In this document: positions 8,331 through 16,330 of the stretch, piece by piece
Layout: the number at the start of each line of letters is the position of its first letter
Position numbering within the stretch: the first letter of the stretch is position 1
Origin: Bacteroidota bacterium
Lineage (GTDB): Bacteria; Bacteroidota; Ignavibacteria; Kapaibacteriales; UBA961
Direction of reading: 5' to 3'
Assembly (NCBI GenBank): GCA_020852855.1
Contig: JADZAA010000032.1
Coordinates: forward strand, 1 to 34,760
Length of the DNA: 34,760 nucleotides
Notes under the pieces: generated by a model
Told to the model about the DNA's origin: nothing
Databases searched by the model: none
Seen by the model: the letters and a program-made list of their open reading frames with translations, nothing else
Position numbers and translations under genes: made by a program

Positions 8331-9146
8331 CTAAAATTGCGTTTGAAAACCTAATGCGAGATATTCGTCCCGCTCCCGAAAAAACATTCCGTGTATGTTG
8401 CGTCCGCCAAAATAATAGAGATTGAGTGAAATTCCTCTGTCAGGCGAAGTTTTCAGCGCGATTCCGGCTTGCGCTGAATACATCGGCACGTAAGCCCCGT
8501 CTATACCGATTAGTTTGGCATCGCAACCGCCTTGAAATTCAAATAAACCGGATAGCGGACAATGCAAATCCGCACCGGCTTGCGGTATAAACGGTTCTGC
8601 CGAACGAGGTTGCCGCGAATAAACATAAGAAATTCCGCAGTATAATCGCGCACCGTTTTTTAGAGCCGCAAAAGTCAAATCGAAAAATTCTCGACTGTAT
8701 ACAAAAGGTTGCTTTTCGGTGAAATGTCCGGCCGAATCGGCCAAGCCATCAACCAAATGCGACGATATATGTGCTACGCGGAATCGTGTCGCCCCTGTCC
8801 AATCATTCCCGATTGGTGCAAGTGCCGAACTGTTTACGCCGAAATAATAATCGGAAGTTTCAACAGGAAATTTGAAATTTCCTTCGCTTCGCAATCGGGT
8901 ATAAGTAAAAAAATCGGCACCGGCCGAGCATTGCAAAGATTCGGCGGGCGAGAATCTGTACAAATCCGATGTATTTCCTATATCGAGCCGCAGTTTTTCC
9001 TTGCCGAATTGCGTCATTGCACCGACGCGCCCTTCGTAAGGATTCGCCGTAAGCGGTTTAAAAAGAATATCGCCGTAGCAATAAGCCACATTCGGAATAA
9101 ACGGTACAAAAAGAAAAAATATGTAAAAAATAGGAGCAAGTCTCAC
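8331..9146 (-). CDS. DUF1207-like exported protein
   Basis: 271 aa. It begins with a hydrophobic signal peptide (MRLAPIFYIFFLFVPFIPNVAYC). The rest alternates polar and hydrophobic residues with many aromatic ends (for example LYCGISYVYSRQ, LNLYYFGG) and finishes in a terminal Phe, as outer-membrane beta-barrels do. The segment WTGATRFRVAHISSHLVDG resembles the RxxHxSSHxxDE block that characterises DUF1207 proteins, and the gap to AKR is short. The start is GTG, in a 4-nt GTGA overlap with the upstream HisA-like gene, and GGAG sits 8 nt before it. DUF1207 has no agreed function. Placement in the outer membrane is inference; the family assignment is moderate. Confidence 0.72.
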   Translation of the reverse strand: MRLAPIFYIFFLFVPFIPNVAYCYGDILFKPLTANPYEGRVGAMTQFGKEKLRLDIGNTSDLYRFSPAESLQCSAGADFFTYTRLRSEGNFKFPVETSDYYFGVNSSALAPIGNDWTGATRFRVAHISSHLVDGLADSAGHFTEKQPFVYSREFFDLTFAALKNGARLYCGISYVYSRQPRSAEPFIPQAGADLHCPLSGLFEFQGGCDAKLIGIDGAYVPMYSAQAGIALKTSPDRGISLNLYYFGGRNIHGMFFRERDEYLALGFQTQF

Positions 9147-9913
9147 TGCGTATGCTCCAAAAGTTCCGGCTCGAGTTCGGCCTCAATTTGCCGCCAAATT
9201 TTCTGACAAGGAAAGCGGTTTTCGTAGAGTGCGCGTCCTACTATCACGGAATCTACGCCTTCGCGTTGCAATTCCTGCAATTTCCAAAGTTGCTCCGGTC
9301 CGGCCACTCCGCCGGCTGCGGTAACGCGCATTTTAGATGTACGGGCTATGTCGGTCAATATATTGTAGTCTGGTCCGCAAAGGGTTCCTTCCCATGAAAT
9401 ATCGGTATAAACTAATCTTTGAATACCGAGCGATTTGGCTGTAAGTGCAAATTCCACATCGCCGATATCGCATCGTAAATCGGGAAAAACAACGCGGCGA
9501 TTATAGGCACGTATGCCCAAAATTATGCGACTTGCCGTATATTCTTTGATGAGTTCGCGCACGCCTTCCGGATTGGTCAGAACAAGTTGGCTGATAATTA
9601 CACGATAAACGCCGGATTCCAGCCAACGACGGCACATATCGGTAGTCGGATAATACGACAGTAACTGCACGGGAATATCTACGGCGCGAATAAGATCCTT
9701 GATAGTTTCGGCATTATATCTGCTATGTCCTTCTTGCAATGCGTCGTGGTCGGTAATATGAATGGATTTTGCATTCTCGCGCCGCCATAGCCGGGCCAGA
9801 TCCGACGGGTTTACCGAAATCAATGTGTATAAAGTTTCGGTGCCGGGCTCGCCTATAATGCAACGCGCACAATGGCCGTGTTCGATATCTATTGCCGGAA
9901 TGATAAGCAACAT
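9143..9913 (-). CDS. HisA-like TIM-barrel protein lacking key catalytic motifs
   Basis: 256 aa, collinear over its length with HisA (phosphoribosylformimino-AICAR-phosphate isomerase). Retained features: IPAIDI with Asp9, YTDISWEGTLCGP with Thr170 and Asp171, AAGGV (199-203) and IVGRALYE (224-231). Lost features: the first phosphate-binding block, normally QVGGGIR, reads QLLSYYP (83-89), and the second catalytic Asp of the GLDARDG block is Arg135 in GIRAYNRRV. A working isomerase normally needs both acids, so ordinary histidine biosynthesis is unlikely. No other his gene is near. It sits 17 bp after a glycosyltransferase gene and overlaps the next gene by 4 nt. A recruited TIM barrel with a different ligand, or a non-catalytic paralogue, is the best reading (inference). 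Confidence 0.8.
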   Translation of the reverse strand: MLLIIPAIDIEHGHCARCIIGEPGTETLYTLISVNPSDLARLWRRENAKSIHITDHDALQEGHSRYNAETIKDLIRAVDIPVQLLSYYPTTDMCRRWLESGVYRVIISQLVLTNPEGVRELIKEYTASRIILGIRAYNRRVVFPDLRCDIGDVEFALTAKSLGIQRLVYTDISWEGTLCGPDYNILTDIARTSKMRVTAAGGVAGPEQLWKLQELQREGVDSVIVGRALYENRFPCQKIWRQIEAELEPELLEHTQ

Positions 9914-9930
9914 TGCGTTATTCCTTGAAA

Positions 9931-10923
9931 TTACTGTTTCGTAGACGAATATCCGCCGCTAATAGCGGAAGAAAACCGCTTCTCGAAGTATTCTGCTTCG
10001 GCAAGGTTCACCAAGCACGACATTTTGACCGTCGGTTGTGAAAGATGCTCGGTAGCCTCGGTAAAACGTCCGTTCAATCCGAGCAACAATCCTTTGACGT
10101 ACAGTCTGAAACCTTCCGTTGCGGCCGACGAGCAGCCGAACTCAAGCATTTTTGCCGCTTTATCGTTATCGCCGAGAGCAATGGCCGACTGTGCGGCCCT
10201 TATGCGGGAAATCTCGCGTTGTTCGTCGGAGAGCTCAACCGAATCGGCGATAGAACGCAGAATCTTGGCGGCACGCTCGTGGCGTTTGGCGGCGAACAAA
10301 GCCATTCCCAGATGATGCATCAGCCATACATCGTTCGGTTTTTCGCGCAATTCTTCTTCGAGCAGGCGAATATTCCGTGCCGTGCGCTCGTCGTTGTCGG
10401 GCGCGGCATAGCCGTAATGCCGTATAACAAGCGGCAAGTCTGCCACATCGAATCCTGCGGCGCGAATTGCAGGAGCGATTTGTTCGTGGATACGTCCTTC
10501 GTAGCGAATAGTGCCGCGATTACGGAACAGCCGCGTAAAACGATGCTCAGCACTTGTTCCATTCTGTAATTCGTTGATAATTCTTACTGTTGCCCCGCCT
10601 GTTTGCGCATCGGAAATTATATCGGAAATCGAAGCAATGTCTGCATCAGCAACTTCTTCGTCCGCATCTAATTGTAATATCCACTCTGTTCGTGCGGCAC
10701 TCAAAGCGTAATTTCGCGACTCGGAAAAATCATCGCACCACTTATGGAAATGCACTTCCGCACCCATTGCGGCAGCGATTTGCGGCGTAGCGTCAAGCGA
10801 GCCTGTGTCCACCACGACTATATGTCGCGCAAAGTTCCTAACAGAGTTGAGTGCGCATCCGATATTAGAAGCAGCGTTGCGGGCTATCATTGTTACGCCG
10901 ATGTCGAGTTGTGAAGCAGACAT
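9931..10923 (-). CDS. GT2 glycosyltransferase with helical-repeat C-terminus
   Basis: 330 aa from the ATG at 10923; the ORF track starts five codons earlier at a TTG. The N-terminal ~200 residues are a GT-A fold glycosyltransferase of family 2: IGVTMIARNAASNIGCALNSV, then HIVVVDTGSLDATPQIA, then the DxD-like LQLDADEEVAD that binds nucleotide-sugar and metal. The C-terminal ~130 residues (PNDVWLMHHLGMALFAAKRHERAAKIL...) read as TPR-like helical pairs. Such GT2-TPR proteins transfer sugars to proteins or envelope glycans in the cytoplasm; the acceptor here is unknown. It is the first gene of a four-gene unit and a TATATTTGC promoter-like motif lies about 70 bp upstream. No clear Shine-Dalgarno sequence is seen. 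Confidence 0.87.
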   Translation of the reverse strand: MSASQLDIGVTMIARNAASNIGCALNSVRNFARHIVVVDTGSLDATPQIAAAMGAEVHFHKWCDDFSESRNYALSAARTEWILQLDADEEVADADIASISDIISDAQTGGATVRIINELQNGTSAEHRFTRLFRNRGTIRYEGRIHEQIAPAIRAAGFDVADLPLVIRHYGYAAPDNDERTARNIRLLEEELREKPNDVWLMHHLGMALFAAKRHERAAKILRSIADSVELSDEQREISRIRAAQSAIALGDNDKAAKMLEFGCSSAATEGFRLYVKGLLLGLNGRFTEATEHLSQPTVKMSCLVNLAEAEYFEKRFSSAISGGYSSTKQ

Positions 10924-10991
10924 TGGGCGGCAAGGCAAATCTTACGCCCGAAAACTATGGTTTTCGGATAAATTTCATAAAAAATATGCGG

Positions 10992-10999
10992 CAAATATA
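10992..10999 (-). promoter_or_regulatory. Bacteroidota-type -7 element for the glycosyltransferase operon
   Basis: On the minus strand this reads TATATTTG, followed by C, matching TAnnTTTG, the -7 consensus known from Bacteroidota. It lies about 68 nt before the ATG at 10923 in the divergent region shared with the peptidase gene. The -33 element is not clear. Confidence 0.5.
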
Positions 11000-11146
11000 G
11001 CCAAAATGCGCCGATTAGCCGCCGTGATATATTAACTGTAATTCACCTGAAGGTAAGGCGAAAATCTATATTAAGGTCTTATCTTAGAACAATAGGTGTA
11101 AAAGCAATAGTCGGTAGTGATTTTATCCGATTTCTCGTTTTGTTCC

Positions 11147-11154
11147 TATTTTTG
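11147..11154 (+). promoter_or_regulatory. Bacteroidota-type -7 element for the M28 peptidase
   Basis: TATTTTTG followed by C fits TAnnTTTG exactly and lies 45 nt before the chosen ATG at 11200. It falls inside the N-terminal extension of the tracked ORF, which supports the shorter start. No convincing -33 TTTG is seen at the expected distance. Confidence 0.55.
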
Positions 11155-11199
11155 CGATTTACACGGCAGAATTATCGCACAAATATTTCTATTTTCTCT

Positions 11200-13026
11200 A
11201 TGAAACGCTTATTCATTACAGTTGTTTGCGCAAGCGCGGCGTTGATTACCTTTTCTGTATCATCTTCTCTTGCGGCAGATTCTCTTTCTGCTGCGGCGCA
11301 ACGCTTGCAAGCCTCTACGCGCTACCTTGCATCGGAAGAATTGGCCGGACGCAGCCCCGGCACCGACGGCAACGTCAAGGCGGCGCGTTATATTGCGGAC
11401 GCTTTTGCAAAATCCGGTCTTAAGCCGATAGGCGCGTCGTACTTTCAGGAATTTCCAATTGCCACCGCGATTTCAATGGGCGAGGGCAACGGTGTCGGAT
11501 TCGAGCTTGTAGTGGAGCAGCCCGGAGTGCCGCGCGACCAAATCAAGCCCGTAAAATTCCGATGGAAACCCGACGCGGATTATATTCCGCTTGCTTACAG
11601 CGACAACAGTACTGCAACCGGCAAACTTGTATTTGCAGGCTACGGTATTTCCGATGCCGAATATAAGTACGATGATTATTCGGGAGTTGACGTTAAAGGT
11701 AAAGTCGTTATTATTTTGCGCGGCACGCCCGACGGCGACCCGCAACACGGCAAATTCGGGCGGCAGGCACCTATGCGTTCAAAAATCACAAATGCTCGCG
11801 AAAAGGGTGCGGTAGCGGTTATTTTCATCAATGAGCCGGGCGATAAGGGCGATTCTTTGCTGGCATTAAAGCTTGAACCCGGTGGAAAATCGGGTGTAAT
11901 CGCAGTTCATGCCAAGCGCACACCACTTGCCAGAATTTTTCGCAAAAAGCCGCTGCGTACAATCGAGGAAGAAATAAAAAAGACCGGAATGCCGCAAAGT
12001 TTTGAATTTGCTGATGTTACGGCTTCCGTTACCGTAAATCTTACCGTTATGGAAAAGCCCACTGCAAACGTTATAGGCGTAGTGCCGGGCAACGAGCCGT
12101 CTTTGGCCGGTGAGTATATCGTTATAGGAGCACATTTTGACCATTTGGGTATGGGCGACGAGGGAACGTTATATTCCGGCAGCGAACCGAAAATTCATTA
12201 CGGTGCCGACGATAATGCTTCCGGTACAGCAGGAATGATGGAACTTGCGGCACGGTTCGCCGCCAATCCTGCGCCGCGCTCTATAATATTTATGGGCTAT
12301 ACGGCTGAGGAGCGCGGTCTGATAGGCTCTAAATATTATGTGGATAATCCGCTCGCACCTCTCGATAATACTGTTTGCATGGTAAATATGGATATGATAG
12401 GCCGGCTGAAAGACGATAAGCTGAATGTTCAGGGCGTTGGAACGGCCGCACGCTGGCAACCGCTTGTGGATTCACTTGGCACGGCTTTCGGCTTTGCGCT
12501 GACAACTTCGGCGGATGGCTACGGACCAAGCGACCACTCGTCATTCTTCTCGAAGAATAAACCCGTTCTGTTTTTCTTTACCGGACTGCACCCAGACTAT
12601 CATCGCCCGACCGACACATGGGATAAAATAAATTATGAAGGAGAAGCGAAAGTAGTGGATATGGTGGAGCAGACCATTCGCGTTATCGCCCGGGAAGCCA
12701 AGCCCGATTTTATTAAAACAACATCGCCGAAGCAATCGGGTTCGATGAGTTTCAGCGTGTCGCTCGGAGTTATTCCCGATTATTCCGACCATCCCAAAGG
12801 ATTGAAAATTACGGGAGTACGCGAAGGAGGCACGGCTGAAAAAGCAGGGCTGAAAGCCGATGATATTATCGTAAAACTCGGTGCTACAACCATAAAAAAC
12901 ATCTATGACTACACGGCCGCTCTCGGCGCGTTCAAAGCAGGAGATAAAACAACTGTTACCGTGTTGCGCGGCCCGCGTGAGGATAAAGAAGTTGTGTTGA
13001 ACGTAACTTTCGAGGCAAAAAAATAG
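11200..13026 (+). CDS. Exported M28-family zinc aminopeptidase with PA and PDZ domains
   Basis: 608 aa from the ATG at 11200. The tracked ORF begins 20 codons earlier, but a promoter-like motif lies inside that extension and the signal peptide (MKRLFITVVCASAALITFSVSSSLA) starts here. An M28 zinc peptidase is spread over the protein: HFDHLGMG (first Zn His), HYGADDNASGTAG (bridging Asp), TAEERGLIGS (catalytic Glu and Zn Glu), NMDMIGRL (Zn Asp) and LHPDYHRPTDTWDKI (last Zn His). All five zinc-ligand blocks are intact. A PA-type lid lies between about 130 and 270. A C-terminal PDZ domain (LKITGVREGGTAEKAGLKADDIIVKLG) covers the last ~90 residues and probably binds peptide ends. It acts in the periplasm or outside the cell on peptides. 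It is divergent from the glycosyltransferase operon. Confidence 0.92.
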   Translation: MKRLFITVVCASAALITFSVSSSLAADSLSAAAQRLQASTRYLASEELAGRSPGTDGNVKAARYIADAFAKSGLKPIGASYFQEFPIATAISMGEGNGVGFELVVEQPGVPRDQIKPVKFRWKPDADYIPLAYSDNSTATGKLVFAGYGISDAEYKYDDYSGVDVKGKVVIILRGTPDGDPQHGKFGRQAPMRSKITNAREKGAVAVIFINEPGDKGDSLLALKLEPGGKSGVIAVHAKRTPLARIFRKKPLRTIEEEIKKTGMPQSFEFADVTASVTVNLTVMEKPTANVIGVVPGNEPSLAGEYIVIGAHFDHLGMGDEGTLYSGSEPKIHYGADDNASGTAGMMELAARFAANPAPRSIIFMGYTAEERGLIGSKYYVDNPLAPLDNTVCMVNMDMIGRLKDDKLNVQGVGTAARWQPLVDSLGTAFGFALTTSADGYGPSDHSSFFSKNKPVLFFFTGLHPDYHRPTDTWDKINYEGEAKVVDMVEQTIRVIAREAKPDFIKTTSPKQSGSMSFSVSLGVIPDYSDHPKGLKITGVREGGTAEKAGLKADDIIVKLGATTIKNIYDYTAALGAFKAGDKTTVTVLRGPREDKEVVLNVTFEAKK

Positions 13027-13163
13027 GGGAGAAACCGTTTCCGGACATTAAATCCAAAAATCAAGGGTAATTGCTTCTGAAATATATGGGGCAGTATTGT
13101 AATTTTTGCTGTTCGCAAATGATTAGGCAGTAATTCTTTTGACGTGCAAGTGCTGTCCGAGTA

Positions 13164-13184
13164 TAAAAAAACTGTCGCGTCAGT
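13164..13184 (-). terminator. Weak candidate terminator of rsmE
   Basis: On the minus strand ACTG-acgcga-CAGT is followed by seven T residues. The stem is only 4 bp and overlaps the rsmE stop codon, so this is a weak call. Confidence 0.3.
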
Positions 13185-13875
13185 ATCGATTTATTACGGC
13201 TAAGGCCGCAATTGCGGCCGTTTCGGCACGCAAACGCCGAGGTGCAAGAGATAATCGTTGCAAATGTGCCGCTCCGGTGTTTATGATTGCAATTTCGTGG
13301 GCGGAAAATCCGCCTTCCGGCCCTACGATAATCACAGCCGAGTCTGCAACGGACGTGGGCGGTTTGCCGTCTGCGTCCGCCAAAATAAATGATTTGAAAT
13401 CGGTTGCGGAATGTGCGATAAATCCGCTTATGCCGACCGCTGCGTGCAATGCGGGCAAAACGGCGCGCCGACATTGCTTGACGGCTGCAAGTATCTTTGC
13501 ATTAAGCCGTTCCGTTGATGCGGTTTTGCGTTGCGAACGTTCGCAAATAAGCGGAAAAAAATCGGTTATGCCGAGTTCTACGGCTTTCTCTACGGCGAAT
13601 TCCATTCTATCGCGGCTGTCTAATATGCCGAGTGCCAAACCAAGCCGCCGGCCGGTTTCTCCGAAATCCGGCAATTCTTCGAGTACCGTGAATGAAGCCG
13701 AATTGCTTGCACTGCAATTCAAGGCGGCTATCGCACATAATCCGCAACCGTTTGTTAGCATGGCGCGTTCGCCCTTGCGCAATCGTAACGCTTTCGTGTG
13801 GCGAACCTCGTCGTAATCGGATATATTCACCGTTTTAATACCTGCGCGAAGTTCGGGCGCGTAAAGACACTCCAT
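13180..13875 (-). CDS. rsmE: 16S rRNA (uracil-1498-N3)-methyltransferase
   Basis: 231 aa, typical RsmE length. Methylates N3 of U1498 in 16S rRNA using SAM, in the assembled 30S subunit. An N-terminal PUA-like domain (HTKALRLRKGERAMLTNGCG) is followed by the SPOUT methyltransferase domain. The SPOUT knot region shows IIVGPEGGFSAHEIAIIN and the closing LRAETAAIAALAVI, both diagnostic for RsmE (LGxRILRxETA type). The gene converges on the peptidase gene with 153 bp between them and diverges from dapA. A TATTTTTGC element lies about 97 nt upstream of its ATG. No Shine-Dalgarno sequence is seen. Confidence 0.93.
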   Translation of the reverse strand: MECLYAPELRAGIKTVNISDYDEVRHTKALRLRKGERAMLTNGCGLCAIAALNCSASNSASFTVLEELPDFGETGRRLGLALGILDSRDRMEFAVEKAVELGITDFFPLICERSQRKTASTERLNAKILAAVKQCRRAVLPALHAAVGISGFIAHSATDFKSFILADADGKPPTSVADSAVIIVGPEGGFSAHEIAIINTGAAHLQRLSLAPRRLRAETAAIAALAVINRY

Positions 13876-13972
13876 AGAAGCTTTGAATTAATCGCAAAAA
13901 TCGTCTGTTTGACTGCAAAAACGCTTAATTGTACGATAATAGCAAGCGTTTAAGGCATCGTTCCGTTCATCG

Positions 13973-13980
13973 CAAAAATA
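13973..13980 (-). promoter_or_regulatory. Bacteroidota-type -7 element for rsmE
   Basis: Minus-strand TATTTTTG followed by CG, in the divergent rsmE-dapA region, 97 nt before the rsmE ATG. Confidence 0.5.
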
Positions 13981-14037
13981 AGGCGAATGTTTTCTATTGT
14001 GAAAATTTTTGCTGATTTGCATAGTGCAAATATCGCG

Positions 14038-14066
14038 TTTGCTTCTTTCTTATTTGCCTATTTTTG
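14038..14066 (+). promoter_or_regulatory. Bacteroidota-type promoter for dapA-arsC
   Basis: TTTG at 14038-14041 and TATTTTTG at 14059-14066 with 17 nt between them. The -7 element fits TAnnTTTG and the -33 element fits TTTG, although the spacing is a little shorter than the usual 19-21. The ATG of dapA follows 36 nt after the -7 element. Confidence 0.6.
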
Positions 14067-14102
14067 CAAGAGTATCTTTTACTTTCAATCCGTTTAATTC
14101 TT

Positions 14103-14996
14103 ATGAAAACACATTTCAAAGGCACATTTACCGCTCTTGTAACACCATTTGCAAGCGATGGTTCTATTGACGGGGCTGCACTTGCCGCATTGATGGATTT
14201 TCAAATTGCATCGGGTATAGAAGGCATCGTTATCGGCGGTTCCACGGGCGAAGCCGCCACTATGAGTTTAGAGGAAAAAATATCGGCTGCGCAAATCGCC
14301 GTAGAACGCTCGGCCGGACGCGTGAAAATTATCGTTGGAACGGGAACAAACGATACTCGCACTTCCGTAAAGCATACTCGTGCCGCAAAAACTGCCGGAG
14401 CCGATGGTGCATTGGTCGTAACGCCGTATTACAATAAGCCGACTGAAACAGGATTACGGGCGCATTTTCGCGCAATATCCGATGCTGCCGAAGATATGCC
14501 GATTATACTGTATAACGTGCCGTCGCGTACGGCGCAAAATGTAGGCGCAGCATTGCAAATTCTTGTGGCCGAAGACTGTCCGAATGTTGTAGCAACAAAG
14601 GAAGCCTCGGGGAATATGGAGCAGATAATGGAAATTATACGCGATGCACCGCCGCATTTCAGCGTATTGGCCGGCGATGATTCCGCAGCATTGCCTTTGA
14701 TAGCCTGCGGTGCCGTCGGCGTTGTTTCGGTAATTTCCAACTACGCGCCCAAAGTATTCGGTGATTGTGTTCGGGCGGCATTGGCTGCCGATTTTGCCGA
14801 GTCAAGGCGGTTGCATTATCGCTTGTTCCCGCTTATGAAAGCGAATTTTATTGAAACAAACCCGATTCCCGTCAAAACGGCTCTCTCGTTGATGGGATAT
14901 TGCGAAGAAAATTACCGGCTACCGCTCGCGCCTATGCAACCTGCCAATAAATCGTTCTTGGCAGAAGTTTTACGCAATTGCGGAATACTTAACTGA
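14103..14996 (+). CDS. dapA: 4-hydroxy-tetrahydrodipicolinate synthase
   Basis: 297 aa from the ATG at 14103; the tracked ORF starts 13 codons earlier at a TTG that overlaps the promoter element. Condenses pyruvate with aspartate semialdehyde in lysine and diaminopimelate synthesis, in the cytosol. It is a class I aldolase-type TIM barrel. GGSTGEAATMSLEEK carries the substrate-binding Thr pair, ILYNVPSRT holds the catalytic Tyr and the Arg of the active site, and VVATKEASG holds the Schiff-base Lys. VVSVISNYAPK follows near the end. Length is standard. arsC follows after 30 bp and probably shares the transcript. Confidence 0.95.
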   Translation: MKTHFKGTFTALVTPFASDGSIDGAALAALMDFQIASGIEGIVIGGSTGEAATMSLEEKISAAQIAVERSAGRVKIIVGTGTNDTRTSVKHTRAAKTAGADGALVVTPYYNKPTETGLRAHFRAISDAAEDMPIILYNVPSRTAQNVGAALQILVAEDCPNVVATKEASGNMEQIMEIIRDAPPHFSVLAGDDSAALPLIACGAVGVVSVISNYAPKVFGDCVRAALAADFAESRRLHYRLFPLMKANFIETNPIPVKTALSLMGYCEENYRLPLAPMQPANKSFLAEVLRNCGILN

Positions 14997-15026
14997 GTCG
15001 TATTACTGCAAATTCTTAAGCAAAAA

Positions 15027-15443
15027 ATGAATAAAAAACGGATATTGGCCGTATGTGTCGGTAATTCCTGCCGCAGCCAAATGATAGAGGGATATTTACG
15101 GATTTTTACTGAAGGCCGGGCGGAAATTTACAGTGCCGGAACGGAAGCGCATGGATTAAACGAATATGCCGTTCGTGCAATGGCCGAAGACGGAGCGGAT
15201 ATTTCACGGCAAACTTCAAATGTAATAGACGAATACGCCGATATGAAGTTCGATTTAATTATAGCGGTTTGCGAAAGTGCGCGGAAACGATGCAACGGAT
15301 TGCCAAATGCAGGCAATATGATTTATCGTGAATTTCCCGATCCGGCCGACGCATACGGCAACGAAGAATATATAATGAACGTGTATCGCGATTCGCGCAA
15401 TGACATACGTGAATTTTGCCGCACTTTGGCAGATGAGATATGA
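15027..15443 (+). CDS. arsC: Thioredoxin-coupled arsenate reductase (LMW-PTP fold)
   Basis: 138 aa. Reduces arsenate to arsenite with electrons from thioredoxin. The phosphatase-type loop is VCVGNSCRSQ with nucleophile Cys10 and Arg16 (CX5R). Cys82 and Cys89 in VCESARKRC give the three-cysteine relay at the same numbers as in Staphylococcus/Bacillus ArsC. SAGTEAHGLNEYAVRAM and DISRQTS are conserved in that subgroup. FPDPADAYGNEE matches the DPA motif near the catalytic Asp. A plain tyrosine phosphatase would lack the Cys82/Cys89 pair, so ArsC is preferred. There is no ArsR or arsenite pump beside it. It follows dapA by 30 bp and is closed by a strong terminator. Confidence 0.87.
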   Translation: MNKKRILAVCVGNSCRSQMIEGYLRIFTEGRAEIYSAGTEAHGLNEYAVRAMAEDGADISRQTSNVIDEYADMKFDLIIAVCESARKRCNGLPNAGNMIYREFPDPADAYGNEEYIMNVYRDSRNDIREFCRTLADEI

Positions 15444-15460
15444 ATTTATGGCAACAAATG

Positions 15461-15505
15461 GCAACGAGCAAAAAAGCCGGAAAAACCGGCTTTTTTGCTC
15501 GTTGC
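15461..15505. terminator. Bidirectional intrinsic terminator between arsC and the anti-sigma gene
   Basis: A perfect 20-bp stem (GCAACGAGCAAAAAAGCCGG and its complement) encloses a 5-nt A loop. The GC-rich top of the stem is followed by T6 on either strand because the lower stem is A6/T6. It therefore serves arsC on the plus strand and the sigma/anti-sigma operon on the minus strand, whose last stop is 7 bp away. Confidence 0.92.
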
Positions 15506-15511
15506 TCAATT

Positions 15512-16330
15512 CTACAATCCCGTTTTAGGAAGAGGCGGTTCGTTGGATAAGTTGCGTTTGGGCATTATCTTTTTCTGTTGCAGAATTATGCTTACTTCGC
15601 CGAATGTGTCCGATGCATCATGTACGCCTGCAAGTCGTAGTGATTCGGTGCCTTCGGGCAGAGAAAACTTGTAAAACTGCGGCAAATTACCGTTCGGCGC
15701 AATATTGATTTCGGATTTTTTGTTTGAGCCGGATATAGAGGCAATAAGTTGTCCGGTCGGCTCGAAAGAAACAAATACAGCTTGATTGTCCGTACGATTC
15801 CAATAGAGCCGGCCTTTTATTTCTCCGTTTGCGGCTACAGCTCCAAACGTTGCCGCATCATTTGATTTTAATGTGTTGAGCAATTCGTCGCCTGCTTGCC
15901 TTTTTTCGGTTTCTTTGTCTATCATAGCGGCGAGTTTGTCGTTTTCTTTCCGCAATGCATCATTGTTTGTGTGTTCGTCATTCCACTTATAGAATAAAGC
16001 GACGGCAGACAATACGGCGATAAAAGTTGCGGCTGCCAGCGTAAAAATTGCGAGAGATAAAGAACGGGAAGCGGTTTTTGCGGCCGATTGCGGTGTGTGG
16101 CCTTCCACTTTTGCTTTTATTTCCGACATAACCCGTGCGCGAACGGCAGGCGGCGGATTACGCGACTGTGCGGCGGCAAACTGCTCAAGTGCGGATTCTA
16201 TATTTTGCAGTTCTTGTCGGGCTTCCGTATTGTATTCAAGATTTAGAACTGTGTTGACGCGCTCGTCGGCCGGTAATGCGTCAAGCGCGTATAATTCGAG
16301 AGTTCCGGGCTGTAATATTGTATTGCTCAT
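15512..16330 (-). CDS. Membrane anti-sigma factor (RskA-like)
   Basis: 272 aa. The cytosolic N-terminus (TLELYALDALPADERVNTVLNLEYNTEARQELQNIESALEQFA) has the acidic, helical look of anti-sigma domains of the RskA/ChrR type. One transmembrane helix lies at about residues 92-114 (LAIFTLAAATFIAVLSAVALFY). A short coiled coil (NNDALRKENDKLAAMIDKETEKRQ) follows. The outside domain (FGAVAANGEIKGRLYWNRTDNQAVFVSF... TFGEVSIILQQK) matches the RskA C-terminal domain. It would hold the sigma factor inactive at the membrane until a signal releases it. Its ATG overlaps the sigma gene stop by 4 nt, giving translational coupling. Confidence 0.87.
   Translation of the reverse strand: MSNTILQPGTLELYALDALPADERVNTVLNLEYNTEARQELQNIESALEQFAAAQSRNPPPAVRARVMSEIKAKVEGHTPQSAAKTASRSLSLAIFTLAAATFIAVLSAVALFYKWNDEHTNNDALRKENDKLAAMIDKETEKRQAGDELLNTLKSNDAATFGAVAANGEIKGRLYWNRTDNQAVFVSFEPTGQLIASISGSNKKSEINIAPNGNLPQFYKFSLPEGTESLRLAGVHDASDTFGEVSIILQQKKIMPKRNLSNEPPLPKTGL

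Noticed and set aside
9143-9913. Annotation as a functional hisA
   Set aside because: The second catalytic Asp and the first phosphate-binding loop are replaced and the locus has no histidine genes.
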